A program made the position numbers and the translations under genes. The notes beneath the pieces were generated by a model. The model was not told where the DNA came from. It ran no database searches and was given only the letters and a program-made list of their open reading frames with translations. From Bacillota bacterium (lineage in GTDB: Bacteria > Bacillota > Clostridia > Tissierellales > Tissierellaceae), in contig JAEWGC010000046.1 of assembly GCA_023388495.1 (NCBI GenBank), positions 52,300 to 116,299 of the forward strand: a stretch of DNA of 64,000 bases, in the 5' to 3' direction. The first letter of the stretch is position 1; every line of letters begins with the position of its first letter. Below, one piece after another: positions 7,500 through 17,629 of the stretch.

Positions 7500-8117
7500 A
7501 TGTACGAAGATTTAACTCAAAAACAGATTGAAATTTTGTTATATATAAAATCAGAGGTGCAAAGACAGGGGTATCCACCAGCTGTGAGAGATATTTGTAA
7601 GGGTGTTAATTTAAAGTCTACTTCAACCGTTCACAGCCATTTAGAAAAACTTGAAGCTAAAGGATATATTAGAAAAGATCCTACAAAGCCAAGAGCTATT
7701 GAAATACTTGATAAAAATGATGATTTCTTACTGACTTCCAAGAAAACTATTGATGTACCTATTTTAGGTAAAGTTACTGCTGGTACTCCTATCTTAGCCG
7801 TGGAGAACATAGAAGATACCTATCCAGTTCCATTAGAACTTGTAGAAGGTCATGATGTCTTTATGCTAAAAATTCAAGGCGAAAGTATGATAGATGCGGG
7901 AATATTAGATGGTGACCTAGTTTTAGTTAAGGAACAGAAGTCAGCATTAAACGGCGATATTGTAGTAGCTTTATTAGAAGACGCAGCTACTGTAAAGAGA
8001 TTTTTTAAAGAAAAAGATAAAATAAGGTTACAACCTGAAAATCAATTTATGGAGCCTATTTTTACTACAGATGTATCTATTTTAGGTAAGGTTATTGGAT
8101 TGTTTAGAAGAATATAA
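7500..8117 (+). CDS. lexA: LexA repressor (SOS regulator)
   Basis: LexA represses DNA-damage genes and self-cleaves when RecA filaments form. The N-terminal winged helix (1-70) is followed by the cleavage site Ala94-Gly95 in KVTAGTPIL, the catalytic Ser129 in GESMID and Lys166 in ATVKRF. The open frame extends back to a GTG at 7491, but AAGGGG at 7486-7491 is correctly placed for ATG 7500, giving 205 residues, the normal length. Two LexA boxes lie in the intergenic region shared with yneA. Confidence 0.96.
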   Translation: MYEDLTQKQIEILLYIKSEVQRQGYPPAVRDICKGVNLKSTSTVHSHLEKLEAKGYIRKDPTKPRAIEILDKNDDFLLTSKKTIDVPILGKVTAGTPILAVENIEDTYPVPLELVEGHDVFMLKIQGESMIDAGILDGDLVLVKEQKSALNGDIVVALLEDAATVKRFFKEKDKIRLQPENQFMEPIFTTDVSILGKVIGLFRRI

Positions 8118-8147
8118 AAAATAGCAGGATCACCCTGCTATTTTTTT
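8116..8147. terminator. Bidirectional terminator after lexA
   Basis: ATAGCAGG and CCTGCTAT (8121-8128 and 8134-8141) form a stem flanked by A and T runs. It serves lexA and the convergent gene at 8172. Confidence 0.85.
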
Positions 8148-8171
8148 ATATTCTAATATGAAAGTATTATT

Positions 8172-9476
8172 TTATTCCAACACCTTAGTTTTATCAATTA
8201 AATTTGTATTATATAAATTACTTAAAGATTTCATAACCCCCAACTTGCAATGCTCGTATGTGAGTCCTCCTTGATAATATGCAAAGTAAGGTTCTCTTAT
8301 TGGGCCATCAGCACTAAGTTCAATAGATGAGCCTTCTATAAAGCCTCCAGCTGCCATAATAACCTTATCTTCATATCCTGGCATATCCCAAGCTTCAGGA
8401 ACTACATATGAATCTACTACAGAGGCAGCTTGAATTCCTCTGCAAAATTCAACAACCCTTTCTGGGCTATTTAACTGTACACCTTGGATTATATCAGATC
8501 TCATATCATTAACATCAGGAACCACATTAAATCCTAATTCCTTATATACAATTGCTACTAATAAAGCTCCTTTAACAGCCTCAGATACTATATGAGGTGC
8601 TAAGAAAAGTCCCTGTAATGTAGATCTTGTAGTACCAAAGGTAAGTCCGCAATCCTTCCCTAATCCTGGAGCAGTTAGTCTATTAGCTACTTGCTCTACT
8701 AGACTAGATTTACCTACAATATATCCTCCTGATAAAGCAATTCCACCTCCAGGATTTTTTATCAATGAGCCAGCCATAACATCTGCCCCTACATCAGTAG
8801 GTTCTTTGAATTCAAGAAATTCTCCATAACAATTATCAACCATAACGATTACATCTTTATGGTGTTCTCTAATAGTCCTTATTGCATTTTCAATTTCCTC
8901 AATTGTCAACGCTCTTCTATCACTATATCCAGTAGATCTTTGGATCATAAGCATTTTTGTATCCTTAGATACACTTTTTATAACTTCTTCAATATCAATT
9001 GCATTTCCTATCAAAGGAATTTCTTTATATCTTACTCCGTATTCTATTAATGTCCCAGAGATATTACCTTTAACTCCTATTACCTTTTGAAGGGTATCAT
9101 ATGGTGCTCCAGTAATAGCTATAAGCTCATCTCCTGGTCTTAAAATGCCAGATAATGTTAGAGTAATAGCGTGAGTTCCTGAAGCAATAGCAGGTCTAAC
9201 AAGAGCATCCTCTGTATTAAAGACATGAGCATATATCTCTTCTACTTTATCTCTTCCTATATCACCATATCCATAGCCGGTTGTCCAATTAAAATCCGTA
9301 GAAGATAGTCTACATTCTTGCATTGCATTTATAACCTTATATTGATTATACTCTTTTATTTCGTTAATCCTATTAAATTTATCTAGAATCAACTTTTCCT
9401 TTCTATTAACTAGTTCAATAATTTCTCTATCTAAATTGAAATGTTTACATAATATATTTATCGTTAACTCGTTCAT
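8172..9476 (-). CDS. Methionine gamma-lyase-related PLP protein (aluminium-resistance family)
   Basis: The 434-residue protein belongs to the PLP-dependent family annotated as methionine gamma-lyase family or aluminium resistance protein (YnbB in Bacillus). Visible marks are GYGYGDIGRD with ALVRPAIASGTHAI for cofactor binding, VMVDNCYGEF, and the PLP lysine in GSLIKNPGGGIALSGGYI near 245. The natural reaction is not known. It follows hfq on the same strand, as in other Firmicutes, but a terminator-like hairpin separates them. AAAGGTG precedes the ATG. Confidence 0.85.
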   Translation of the reverse strand: MNELTINILCKHFNLDREIIELVNRKEKLILDKFNRINEIKEYNQYKVINAMQECRLSSTDFNWTTGYGYGDIGRDKVEEIYAHVFNTEDALVRPAIASGTHAITLTLSGILRPGDELIAITGAPYDTLQKVIGVKGNISGTLIEYGVRYKEIPLIGNAIDIEEVIKSVSKDTKMLMIQRSTGYSDRRALTIEEIENAIRTIREHHKDVIVMVDNCYGEFLEFKEPTDVGADVMAGSLIKNPGGGIALSGGYIVGKSSLVEQVANRLTAPGLGKDCGLTFGTTRSTLQGLFLAPHIVSEAVKGALLVAIVYKELGFNVVPDVNDMRSDIIQGVQLNSPERVVEFCRGIQAASVVDSYVVPEAWDMPGYEDKVIMAAGGFIEGSSIELSADGPIREPYFAYYQGGLTYEHCKLGVMKSLSNLYNTNLIDKTKVLE

Positions 9477-9509
9477 TTTTATTTCACCTTTCTATCTTCT
9501 TTAAAATAC

Positions 9510-9540
9510 AAAAGCCCCTGATAATCTCAGAGACCTTTAT
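9510..9540 (-). terminator. Terminator after hfq
   Basis: On the minus strand an AAAG..TCTCTGA arm pairs with TCAGGGG..CTTT using two G-U pairs and one bulge, and the stem ends in a T-run. It lies between hfq and the downstream lyase-family gene. Confidence 0.6.
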
Positions 9541-9566
9541 AAAACTAAAATTATTTAAATTTAAAA

Positions 9567-9788
9567 TTAGTTATCTAAGTCTATCTGCTTCGTAGGTATG
9601 ATTGTAGAAATAGCATGCTTATAAATTAATTGTTGCTTGTCTTCGCTTTCTAAAATTATAGTATAATTATCGAAACCTTTTACCTGACCTTTTATTTGAT
9701 AACCATTAACTAAAAATATTGTTATTCCAATTCCATCTCTTCGAGCTTTATTTAAAAAAGCATCTTGTAAGTTTATTCCCTGTTTCAT
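9567..9788 (-). CDS. hfq: RNA chaperone Hfq
   Basis: The 73-residue protein is a typical Firmicutes Hfq: Sm1 motif with NLQDAFLNKARRDGI and FLVNGYQIKGQVKGFD, and Sm2 ending in YKHAISTI. It forms a hexameric ring that binds small RNAs and mRNAs. It sits 12 bases downstream of miaA, its usual neighbour. Confidence 0.97.
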   Translation of the reverse strand: MKQGINLQDAFLNKARRDGIGITIFLVNGYQIKGQVKGFDNYTIILESEDKQQLIYKHAISTIIPTKQIDLDN

Positions 9789-9800
9789 ATATACCCCTCC

Positions 9801-10757
9801 TTATTTATTAATTATAATCTTATCTTTAGAATAGTCAATTATATATTGGCTTAAATCATTAAGATTAGAAAATTCTTCTACATTCACCCATTTTATTCTA
9901 TTATCTCTTCTAAACCATGTCAATTGTCTTTTTGCATAATTTCTAGTACCTTGTTTAATTAATTCTACAGATTTATCTAATGAAATAGCCCCTTCCAAAT
10001 ACATGACAACTTCTTTATATCCTATACCTTTCATAGATACGAGATCTTTATTGTAACCCATTTCTAAAAGACCCTTTACTTCATCTATAAGTCCTTCTTC
10101 AATCATTATATCTACTCTAGCATTTATTCTATTATATAATTCTGCTCTATCCATATTTAACCCAATCATAACTAAGTTATAATCATCTATTGGTATTCTA
10201 AAATTCTTATTGTATTCAGACATTGGTTTACCAGTTACTTCAAATATTTCTATTGCTCTAATTATTCTTTTTCTATCATTAACACTTATTCTCTCAGCAC
10301 TTTCAAAATCTATTTTTTGTAGTTCTTGATGTAAATATTCATTTCCATATTCATTACCTAATAACTCAAGTCTTTCCCTAAGCTCATCATTTGGTGCTAC
10401 TTGAGCAAAATTAAGATTATATACTAATGAATTAATATATAGCCCTGTTCCTCCAGCAACAATTGGTAGTTTACCTCTACTATTAATATCTTTAATTAAC
10501 TCTATAGATCTATCTTTAAAATTTGCTACAGTAAACTCCTCGTTTGGTAATACTATATCTATTAAATGGTGAGGAATATCTTCCATTTCTTCTTTGGTAA
10601 TCTTAGCAGAGCCTATATCCATAAATTTATATATTTGCATAGAATCAGCTGAAATAATTTCTCCATTCATTCTCTTGGCTAATTCAATAGACAGGGCCGT
10701 CTTCCCTATAGCAGTTGGTCCTATTAAGATAAACAAATTATTTTTATTTTTCATCAT
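9801..10757 (-). CDS. miaA: tRNA dimethylallyltransferase
   Basis: MiaA attaches a dimethylallyl group to N6 of A37 in tRNAs reading UNN codons. The P-loop GPTAIGKT is at residues 13-20, followed by SADSMQIYK, VAGGTGLYI, ERISVNDRKRIIRA and a C-terminal TRNYAKRQLTWFR. Its product is the substrate of MiaB, encoded in the same run at 15263-16597. The length of 318 residues is normal. Confidence 0.97.
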   Translation of the reverse strand: MMKNKNNLFILIGPTAIGKTALSIELAKRMNGEIISADSMQIYKFMDIGSAKITKEEMEDIPHHLIDIVLPNEEFTVANFKDRSIELIKDINSRGKLPIVAGGTGLYINSLVYNLNFAQVAPNDELRERLELLGNEYGNEYLHQELQKIDFESAERISVNDRKRIIRAIEIFEVTGKPMSEYNKNFRIPIDDYNLVMIGLNMDRAELYNRINARVDIMIEEGLIDEVKGLLEMGYNKDLVSMKGIGYKEVVMYLEGAISLDKSVELIKQGTRNYAKRQLTWFRRDNRIKWVNVEEFSNLNDLSQYIIDYSKDKIIINK

Positions 10758-10766
10758 ATCATCCTT

Positions 10767-12620
10767 CTACATAATCCTTAAAAATGCCTTTTCTATATCT
10801 GTCTTACTCATTTCTAAAACAGTTGGTCTACCATGAGGACAACTATGAGGGTTTTTGCACCCTTTTAGCTGCTCCAGTAAACTTAGAACTTCTATTTTAC
10901 TAATATGATCTCCACCTTTTACTGCCTTTGTACAAGCTATTTTCATAATCTTTTCTAATTTAGTATCATAACTACTCTTAATATTATTAATATTATCAAG
11001 CAAGTCATAAAATAATTCTCTGACATTTGGAGATCCAAATATTAACGGAACAGATCTTATGACTACACTATTATTTCCAAACTCCTCAACATCAAATCCT
11101 AAACTTCTAAATACTGATATATTTTCAATGAAATAATGCATTTCCGAATTCGTTAATTCTACAATTTCAGGTGCTAAAAGCTGTTGTGCAATAATGTTTT
11201 CTTTCTTATATTCATCTAAATATTTCTCATACATAACTCTTTCATGTGCAGCATGCTGGTCAATAAAGTATAATTTTTGATTTAATTTGTCCTCAGCCAA
11301 TATATAGGTATTAAATATTATTCCCATTGGTTCAATGTCTGAAAGAATATTCTTTATATCAGTAGAACTTTCATCAACATCAATTTCATTAATATCATTA
11401 GAAGTTATTTTTTCATCCTTAGTACTTTCAGCAATTAGAAATTCATTCTTCATTTCCTTATAGGTTTCAGTTGATTCTTTGGGACTTTCTTTCACAAATA
11501 TTGTTTCACGGGTAAGGTCTTTAATGATAATATCCTCTTTTATATTATTGTTTCCCTGGATTAATAGCAAAGGAGGCTCTTCCTCCTTTATCATTTCTAA
11601 AGGTTGTTTAAAGCTTACCTTAGGCACAGATAATGAGGGATATAATATATCCTTTATTGCCCTATCTATTACTGTAAATATCTCAGATTGATTAGCAAAT
11701 TTAATTTCTTGCTTTGTAGGGTGAATATTTACATCTATAGCACTGGGATCTAGATCTATAAAAAGAACAAAGCAGGGGAATCTATTTAATGGAATAAGTG
11801 ATTTATAGTGCCCCTCAATAATATTTGATATACTAATATTATTAATATACCTTCCATTAATGTATATATATTGGTGATTTCTATTGCTCCTATATAAATT
11901 ATTATTAGATATATAACCATGAAGATAAATCCCATGTTCTTCAAAATCGATAGGGATCAGATTATTAGAGAATTCCCTTCCTAAAATACTATATATATGG
12001 GTTTTCATATCATTATTCTTGGAGGTCTTTAGAACAACTTTATTATCCCGAATAAACTTAAATGAAGTATTTAAATTTCCTAGAGCCACTTTATATACTA
12101 TATCAGATATTTGATTAGATTCAATTAAATCTGATTTCAAAAATTCCTTTCTAACAGGTAGATTATAGAATAAGTCTTTTACAATAAGAGTGGTACCCTT
12201 TGGACACCCAATTACTTCCTTAGATATTATTTCTCCTTCTTCTACTATGGCATGAATGCCTCCTACGGCATTTTTGGTTTTCGACATAACCTCTACTTTA
12301 GAAACATGAGAGATACTAGCTAGCGCTTCACCCCTAAACCCTAAAGACCTTATTTTATATAAATCATCAGCAGTAGAAAGCTTTGATGTTGAATGCCTTT
12401 TAAAAGCTAAGCTTAAGTCATCATCTTCAATTCCATCTCCATCATCTGTAACCCTAATATATGATTTACCACCATCTTTAATCTCAATAGTTATATTATT
12501 TGAATTAGCATCAAGGGAATTTTCTATAAGCTCTTTAACTATAGAAGAAGGTCTTTCAATAACTTCTCCTGCAGCAATTTTTTGTATGGTTATATTATCT
12601 AATAGTTTAATCCTACCCAT
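10767..12620 (-). CDS. mutL: DNA mismatch repair endonuclease MutL
   Basis: The N-terminal GHKL ATPase shows IAAGEVIERPSS, DDGDGI and GFRGEALASIS. The C-terminal domain has DQHAAHERVMYE, the DQHA(X)2E(X)4E metal-binding nuclease motif, plus ACTKAVKGGD and CPHGRP, so this MutL should nick DNA itself as in organisms lacking MutH. The start overlaps the end of mutS by 8 bases, indicating coupling. The poorly conserved linker is at about 340-430. Confidence 0.97.
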   Translation of the reverse strand: MGRIKLLDNITIQKIAAGEVIERPSSIVKELIENSLDANSNNITIEIKDGGKSYIRVTDDGDGIEDDDLSLAFKRHSTSKLSTADDLYKIRSLGFRGEALASISHVSKVEVMSKTKNAVGGIHAIVEEGEIISKEVIGCPKGTTLIVKDLFYNLPVRKEFLKSDLIESNQISDIVYKVALGNLNTSFKFIRDNKVVLKTSKNNDMKTHIYSILGREFSNNLIPIDFEEHGIYLHGYISNNNLYRSNRNHQYIYINGRYINNISISNIIEGHYKSLIPLNRFPCFVLFIDLDPSAIDVNIHPTKQEIKFANQSEIFTVIDRAIKDILYPSLSVPKVSFKQPLEMIKEEEPPLLLIQGNNNIKEDIIIKDLTRETIFVKESPKESTETYKEMKNEFLIAESTKDEKITSNDINEIDVDESSTDIKNILSDIEPMGIIFNTYILAEDKLNQKLYFIDQHAAHERVMYEKYLDEYKKENIIAQQLLAPEIVELTNSEMHYFIENISVFRSLGFDVEEFGNNSVVIRSVPLIFGSPNVRELFYDLLDNINNIKSSYDTKLEKIMKIACTKAVKGGDHISKIEVLSLLEQLKGCKNPHSCPHGRPTVLEMSKTDIEKAFLRIM

Positions 12621-15234
12621 TATTATCTCCCCTTAACTTTTTGGCCTCTTCTTTTAAATTGTAAAGAATATTTAAGGCTTCTCTAGGCGTCATACTATCT
12701 ATGTCTAAATTTAAAACCTTATCAAGATAATAATCCTTCTTATAATCTATTAGATTCAGCTGCTTTGGTACTTCCTTTGGTGTACTATTGATATTTATCT
12801 GATGATTGCCTTCAATTAATGATAATATCTCATTAGCTCTGTCAATGATATCCTTATTTATACCAGCTAATTTAGCAACTTCTATTCCATAAGATCTATT
12901 AGTACTCCCCTCTACTATCTTTCTTAAGAATACAATCTGATCTCCTTTTTCCTCTGCCGCTATTGTTAAATTCTTTATACCTTTGTTCTTTTGCTGTAGT
13001 TGAGTTAACTCATGATAATGGGTTGCAAATAAAGTTTTAGCTTTTATGATATTAGTAATATGCTCTACTATGGCCCAAGCTATACTTAGACCATCGTATG
13101 TGCTTGTACCCCTACCGACCTCATCTAAAATAATTAAACTATCTTTAGTAGCTGATTTTATTATATTCGATACCTCATTCATCTCAACCATGAAAGTACT
13201 TTCGCCTTGAGATAAATTATCTGCAGCTCCAATCCTAGTAAATATTCTATCTACTATAGATATATTTGCACTACTTGCTGGTACAAATGAACCTATATGG
13301 GCCAATAGAGTAATAATTGCAACTTGCCTCATATAAGTAGATTTACCAGCCATATTTGGCCCAGTAATGATTTGTACCATATTATCTTTGGTATCTAAAT
13401 CTGTATCATTAGGTATAAATAAATTATTTTCAATATGACTTTCTACTACGGGATGTCTTCCTTCCACAATATGAATTATACCTTTTTTATTAAGACTTGG
13501 TTTAGTAAAATTCAACTTATATGCTACTTGAGCAAAGGCATTTAACACATCAACCTGTGATATTATTTTACTTGCATTTTGAATTCGCTCAATATTTTTC
13601 TTGATTTCGTTTCTGATATCGCTAAATATCTGGTATTCTAAATCAACAGATTTAACTTCAGCACCTAATATTTTATTTTCCATACTCTTCAATTCTTCTG
13701 TATAGTATCTCTCAGAATTGGTTAAGGTTTGCTTTCTAATGAAATAATCTGGAACTAAAGAAATATTAGACTTAGTAACTTCAAAGTAATATCCGTATAT
13801 TCTATTAAACCCAATTTTCAAATTTCTAATGCCAGTTTTTTCTTTTTCATTAGATTCTAAAGTTGCAAGCCATTCTTTTCCACCTAAACAAGCCTCCCTG
13901 ATTTCATCTAACTCAGAGTCATAACCTTCTTTTATTATTCCACCCTCTTTTAATGATATAGGAGGATTTTCATTAATTGCCTTATCTAGTAATAAACAAA
14001 TATCTTCCAGTGTATCAAGCTTAATCCCCATATTAGATAGCTCCATGTTATCAGAGTCTTTTAATATATTTCGTAATTCTGGCAAAACGGAAATTGAGCT
14101 TTTTAAAGCAATTAAATCTCTAGCATTACAATTACCATTAGATATTTTACTAGTAAGTCTTTCTATGTCGTATATTCGCCTTAAAATAGATTTTACATCA
14201 TCCATGATTACAATATTATCAAAGAAATATTTGACAACATTATTACGCTTTTCTATTTCGGATATATTTACTAATGGTTGTTCTAACCATTTTTTTAGAA
14301 GTCTTCCTCCCATAGATGTAGATGTCTTATCTAACAATCCAATTAAAGCACCTTTTCTATCCTTTTTTATAATTGTCTCATGTATTTCGAGATTTGCCCT
14401 AGTGCTTATATCTAATATCATATAGTTATTTGGCTTATAATAAGATAAATTATTGATATGCTCTAAAGAAGACTTTTGTGTTGTATATAAATATTCTATT
14501 AATTTACCAGTTGCAATAATAGAATATATTTTATTATTTAATTCTAATTCTTCTAAAGAAGATACATGGAAATGATCTAAAACTATAGCTTCCCAATTTT
14601 TCTTCTCAATTTCATTTCCTATATAAATATTGATATAAGGATTAATAGTATTTTTTAAAACCCTTAAGATTCTCGTATTCTTACTAAGAAACTCATTGCA
14701 TATGATTTCCGAAGGAAGTATTTTTCCAAGCTCATCTATTAGAAAAGAGTTAATCTCATCTATTTCCCCCATAAACTCAGTAGTATACATTTCTCCTGTT
14801 GAATTATCTACATAAGAAATTCCTATTCCTACGTCATCCAAATAAATAGATGCTAAATAGTTGTTAGATTTCTCATCTAAAATAGCTTGATCTATTATAG
14901 TTCCAGGAGTAACAACTTTTATTACATCTCTTTTTACAATTCCCTTAGCTACTGAAGGATCTTCAACTTGTTCACATATAGCTACCTTATATCCTTTTTC
15001 AACTAATCGAGATATATACGAATCAGAAACATGGTGAGGTATACCACACATTGGCGCTTTTTCACTCATTCCACAATCTCTTTGGGTTAAGGTGATTTCT
15101 AGCTCTCTTGATGCAGTAATAGCATCCTCGAAAAACATCTCATAGAAATCTCCTAACCTAAAGAAAAGTATACAATCTTCATATTCTTTTTTTATACTCA
15201 TATATTGTTGCATCATCGGCGTTAGATTTTCCAA
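12613..15234 (-). CDS. mutS: DNA mismatch recognition protein MutS
   Basis: The 873-residue MutS1 starts at a TTG preceded by AAAGGAGG. The mismatch-binding motif FFRLGDFYEMF is near residue 25. The ATPase carries Walker A GPNMAGKST and Walker B LIILDEVGRGTSTYDG, with the ATHYHELT loop and a C-terminal helix-turn-helix/tetramerisation tail. It recognises mispairs and recruits MutL, encoded immediately downstream. Confidence 0.97.
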   Translation of the reverse strand: MENLTPMMQQYMSIKKEYEDCILFFRLGDFYEMFFEDAITASRELEITLTQRDCGMSEKAPMCGIPHHVSDSYISRLVEKGYKVAICEQVEDPSVAKGIVKRDVIKVVTPGTIIDQAILDEKSNNYLASIYLDDVGIGISYVDNSTGEMYTTEFMGEIDEINSFLIDELGKILPSEIICNEFLSKNTRILRVLKNTINPYINIYIGNEIEKKNWEAIVLDHFHVSSLEELELNNKIYSIIATGKLIEYLYTTQKSSLEHINNLSYYKPNNYMILDISTRANLEIHETIIKKDRKGALIGLLDKTSTSMGGRLLKKWLEQPLVNISEIEKRNNVVKYFFDNIVIMDDVKSILRRIYDIERLTSKISNGNCNARDLIALKSSISVLPELRNILKDSDNMELSNMGIKLDTLEDICLLLDKAINENPPISLKEGGIIKEGYDSELDEIREACLGGKEWLATLESNEKEKTGIRNLKIGFNRIYGYYFEVTKSNISLVPDYFIRKQTLTNSERYYTEELKSMENKILGAEVKSVDLEYQIFSDIRNEIKKNIERIQNASKIISQVDVLNAFAQVAYKLNFTKPSLNKKGIIHIVEGRHPVVESHIENNLFIPNDTDLDTKDNMVQIITGPNMAGKSTYMRQVAIITLLAHIGSFVPASSANISIVDRIFTRIGAADNLSQGESTFMVEMNEVSNIIKSATKDSLIILDEVGRGTSTYDGLSIAWAIVEHITNIIKAKTLFATHYHELTQLQQKNKGIKNLTIAAEEKGDQIVFLRKIVEGSTNRSYGIEVAKLAGINKDIIDRANEILSLIEGNHQININSTPKEVPKQLNLIDYKKDYYLDKVLNLDIDSMTPREALNILYNLKEEAKKLRGDNNG

Positions 15235-15262
15235 AAATTTGCCTCCTTTTAAGCAGAAAATA

Positions 15263-16597
15263 TTAAACTAAACTGCCCTCAAGTGTAAAGGTCTTAACAT
15301 TTTCAATTTTTACATTAACTAAAGAACCTATTAACTCTTCATTTCCTTTGAAGTGGACAAGTTTATTACTTCTAGTTCTACCAGTTAGTACCTCAGCATT
15401 ATTTTTACTTACTTCCTCTACTAATACTTCCATAGTTTCGCCAACTAGTTGCTGATTTATATCTAAGGCTATTTCATTTAAAGTATCTGTTAGTCTTTGG
15501 AACCTATTATGTTTCACTTTTTCATCTATTTGGTTTTCCATTTTTGCAGCCTTAGTACCCTCCCTTATAGAATATAAGAAAGTAAATGCTGAATCATATC
15601 TTACTTCTTTAACTAAATCTAGTGTACCATTAAAATCATCCTCAGTTTCCCCTGGGAAACCAATTATAATGTCCGTAGTGATCGAAATGTTCGGAATTAA
15701 TTTCTTTAACTTATCGATAATTTTTAGATAATCTTCTCTTGTATAATTTCTGTTCATTTCTTTTAATACTTTATTACTGCCAGATTGAACTGGAAGGTGT
15801 AAATGTTCACACAATTTATCTAAAGTAGCATAACAATTAATCAGTTCATCTGATAAGTCTTTAGGATGTGATGTCATAAATCTAATTCTTTCAATTCCAT
15901 CTATATTATTAATATCCTTTAAAAGATCTGTAAAACCATAATTCCTATTCAAGGTTTTTCCATATGAGTTTACATTCTGGCCTAGTAAGGTAACTTCCTT
16001 ACATCCATTTCTAGCTAATTCCTCTATTTCTTTTATTATATTCTCTGGCTCTCTACTATTTTCTCTCCCTCTAGTGTAGGGAACTATACAATAGGTACAA
16101 AAATTATTACATCCATACATTATATTTACAAATGCTTTATAGGAATATTTTCTATTAGAATTTATATTTTCTATTATCTCTCTGCCATCCTCGAATATAT
16201 CAACGATAGTCTCACCTGTTTGCAAATGATTATTGATTAGCTGGGGCAATTTATGAATATTATGTGTTCCAAATATTATATCTACGTGCTTATGCTTAGA
16301 TAGTATAACGTTCCTAGCTTCTTCTCTTTGCATCATGCATCCACAAATTGCTATCATCAGATCAGGCTTTTGTCTTTTTAATTGTTTCAAAGATCCTACG
16401 TTACCGTATACTTTAACTTCTGCATTTTCTCTAACTAAACAAGTGTTATATATTATGAAATCCGCTTCCTCTATATTATTAGTTTCAATATAGTTCATAT
16501 TTTCCAATATCCATGATATCTTCTCAGAATCATGCTCATTCATTTGACAACCATAAGTCTTTATGAGATATTTTCTTTGTCCTTTGTTTTCCTTCAT
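15263..16597 (-). CDS. miaB: tRNA-2-methylthio-N6-dimethylallyladenosine synthase
   Basis: MiaB is a radical-SAM methylthiotransferase that adds the 2-methylthio group to i6A37. The N-terminal UPF0004 cysteines are visible in TYGCQMN, NTCLVRENAE and CGCMMQ (auxiliary cluster). The radical-SAM motif is CNNFCTYC near residue 157, and a TRAM domain closes the 444 residues. It heads the operon miaB-mutS-mutL-miaA-hfq. Confidence 0.97.
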   Translation of the reverse strand: MKENKGQRKYLIKTYGCQMNEHDSEKISWILENMNYIETNNIEEADFIIYNTCLVRENAEVKVYGNVGSLKQLKRQKPDLMIAICGCMMQREEARNVILSKHKHVDIIFGTHNIHKLPQLINNHLQTGETIVDIFEDGREIIENINSNRKYSYKAFVNIMYGCNNFCTYCIVPYTRGRENSREPENIIKEIEELARNGCKEVTLLGQNVNSYGKTLNRNYGFTDLLKDINNIDGIERIRFMTSHPKDLSDELINCYATLDKLCEHLHLPVQSGSNKVLKEMNRNYTREDYLKIIDKLKKLIPNISITTDIIIGFPGETEDDFNGTLDLVKEVRYDSAFTFLYSIREGTKAAKMENQIDEKVKHNRFQRLTDTLNEIALDINQQLVGETMEVLVEEVSKNNAEVLTGRTRSNKLVHFKGNEELIGSLVNVKIENVKTFTLEGSLV

Positions 16598-16697
16598 TTT
16601 TACACCTCATCAAATTATTTATAATAAATACATTATAGCATAATTATAGCCAATATTAAAACCATAAAACAAATAGAATAGACTAGAACTAAGCTGA

Positions 16698-17130
16698 TCA
16701 TCCCCAGCCTAAGTTCTTGTATCTATATAATATTGTAATGAATCTTTCTAATGAGATAGGTTCCTTAGGGTTAGTCCCATCAGTAAGATTATTATTTATT
16801 CGCCACTCCATAGCATCTACTGCCCATGAGCTACAGTTTATTGTTTCTTTAACTTCTTCAACATCAAGGTAATTCAATATTCCTTTTGCCACTGCTAAGG
16901 CTAAATCCTTTTGTCTGTATCCTAGAATAAATGCATCCTCAATATTTGTAATAAAGGCTAATTCAATCAATGCACTGGGCATATTACTTTGCCTTAATAC
17001 TGCAAAATTAGCTGTCTTAATTCCTCTATTAGATGTATATATTTTACTCTCTATAATGCTATCTTGAATACATTTAGCCAGTACAGCACCTTTTGAACCA
17101 TTATTGTATGAATTCCAAAATCCTCTTATT
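16698..17130 (-). pseudogene. Truncated N-acetylmuramoyl-L-alanine amidase with SLH-like tail
   Basis: An internal ATG gives 94 residues, but the frame is open back to about 17170 and the homology extends upstream to about 17130: LAKCIQDSII, YTSNRG and KTANFAVLR all match the intact amidase at 21946-22713. The first ~100 residues, with the zinc-binding His and Glu, are gone, so it cannot be active. After the Amidase_3 remnant (IELAFITN) it has an SLH-like or endolysin-type segment (WAVDAMEWRINNNLTDGTNP). The lost end coincides with the terminator of the next gene, so the truncation is a deletion or fusion junction. Confidence 0.8.
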
Positions 17131-17147
17131 ACATATGGTATTATATA

Positions 17148-17177
17148 AAAAAGAAACCTAGTTATAGGTTTCTTTTA
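17148..17177 (-). terminator. Terminator of the YmgE-like gene
   Basis: AAAAGAAACCTA (17149-17160) and TAGGTTTCTTTT (17165-17176) are perfect 12-base arms around a 4-base loop, just after the minus-strand gene at 17187. Confidence 0.8.
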
Positions 17178-17186
17178 AAATACAAA

Positions 17187-17435
17187 TTATCTTTTAATCT
17201 TATTAGCTATAAATAATAATATACAAGCTCCAATTACAGACACTATTACACTCCATAAGTTTAGTCCTGTAACACCAGATGCTCCTATTAATCTAAACAC
17301 AATTCCTCCTATAAAAGCACCTACAATACCAACTATAATATTTGCAATGGCACCCATCTGTGAGTTTTTACCCATTATCATACTTGCTATCCAACCAGAT
17401 AATGCTCCTAATATTATCCATGCAATATATCCCAT
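17187..17435 (-). CDS. GlsB/YeaQ/YmgE-family small membrane protein
   Basis: The 82-residue protein is almost entirely three transmembrane helices with the family's glycine pattern: ALSGWIASMIMGKN, NIIVGIVGAFIGG and LNLWSVIVSVIGACILLFI. The family is stress-associated in many bacteria, but no molecular function is established. AAAGGAGC upstream supports the ATG. Confidence 0.85.
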   Translation of the reverse strand: MGYIAWIILGALSGWIASMIMGKNSQMGAIANIIVGIVGAFIGGIVFRLIGASGVTGLNLWSVIVSVIGACILLFIANKIKR

Positions 17436-17512
17436 AGTGTCAGCTCCTTTACTGTTTATTTTATTACTTTACATTTTAAATACCCTGTATAGAATTAAAA
17501 TAAACAGTATTA

Positions 17513-17622
17513 TTATTTAATCTGCTTCATCTTCCCTTTATCCCTCTTATAACTTCTCTCCTGCATACATTCTTTTATAGTATCATAAGCTCTTGTCACG
17601 ATAATTTTTCTATGTTTTCCAT
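17513..17622 (-). pseudogene. Small phage-derived gene fragment
   Basis: A minus-strand frame without a clear start encodes about 36 basic residues (GKHRKIIVTRAYDTIK ... KGKMKQIK) ending in TAA at 17513-17515. The composition and position after a phage regulator remnant suggest a decayed phage gene. I do not recognise the family. Confidence 0.3.
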
Positions 17623-17629
17623 GATACCA

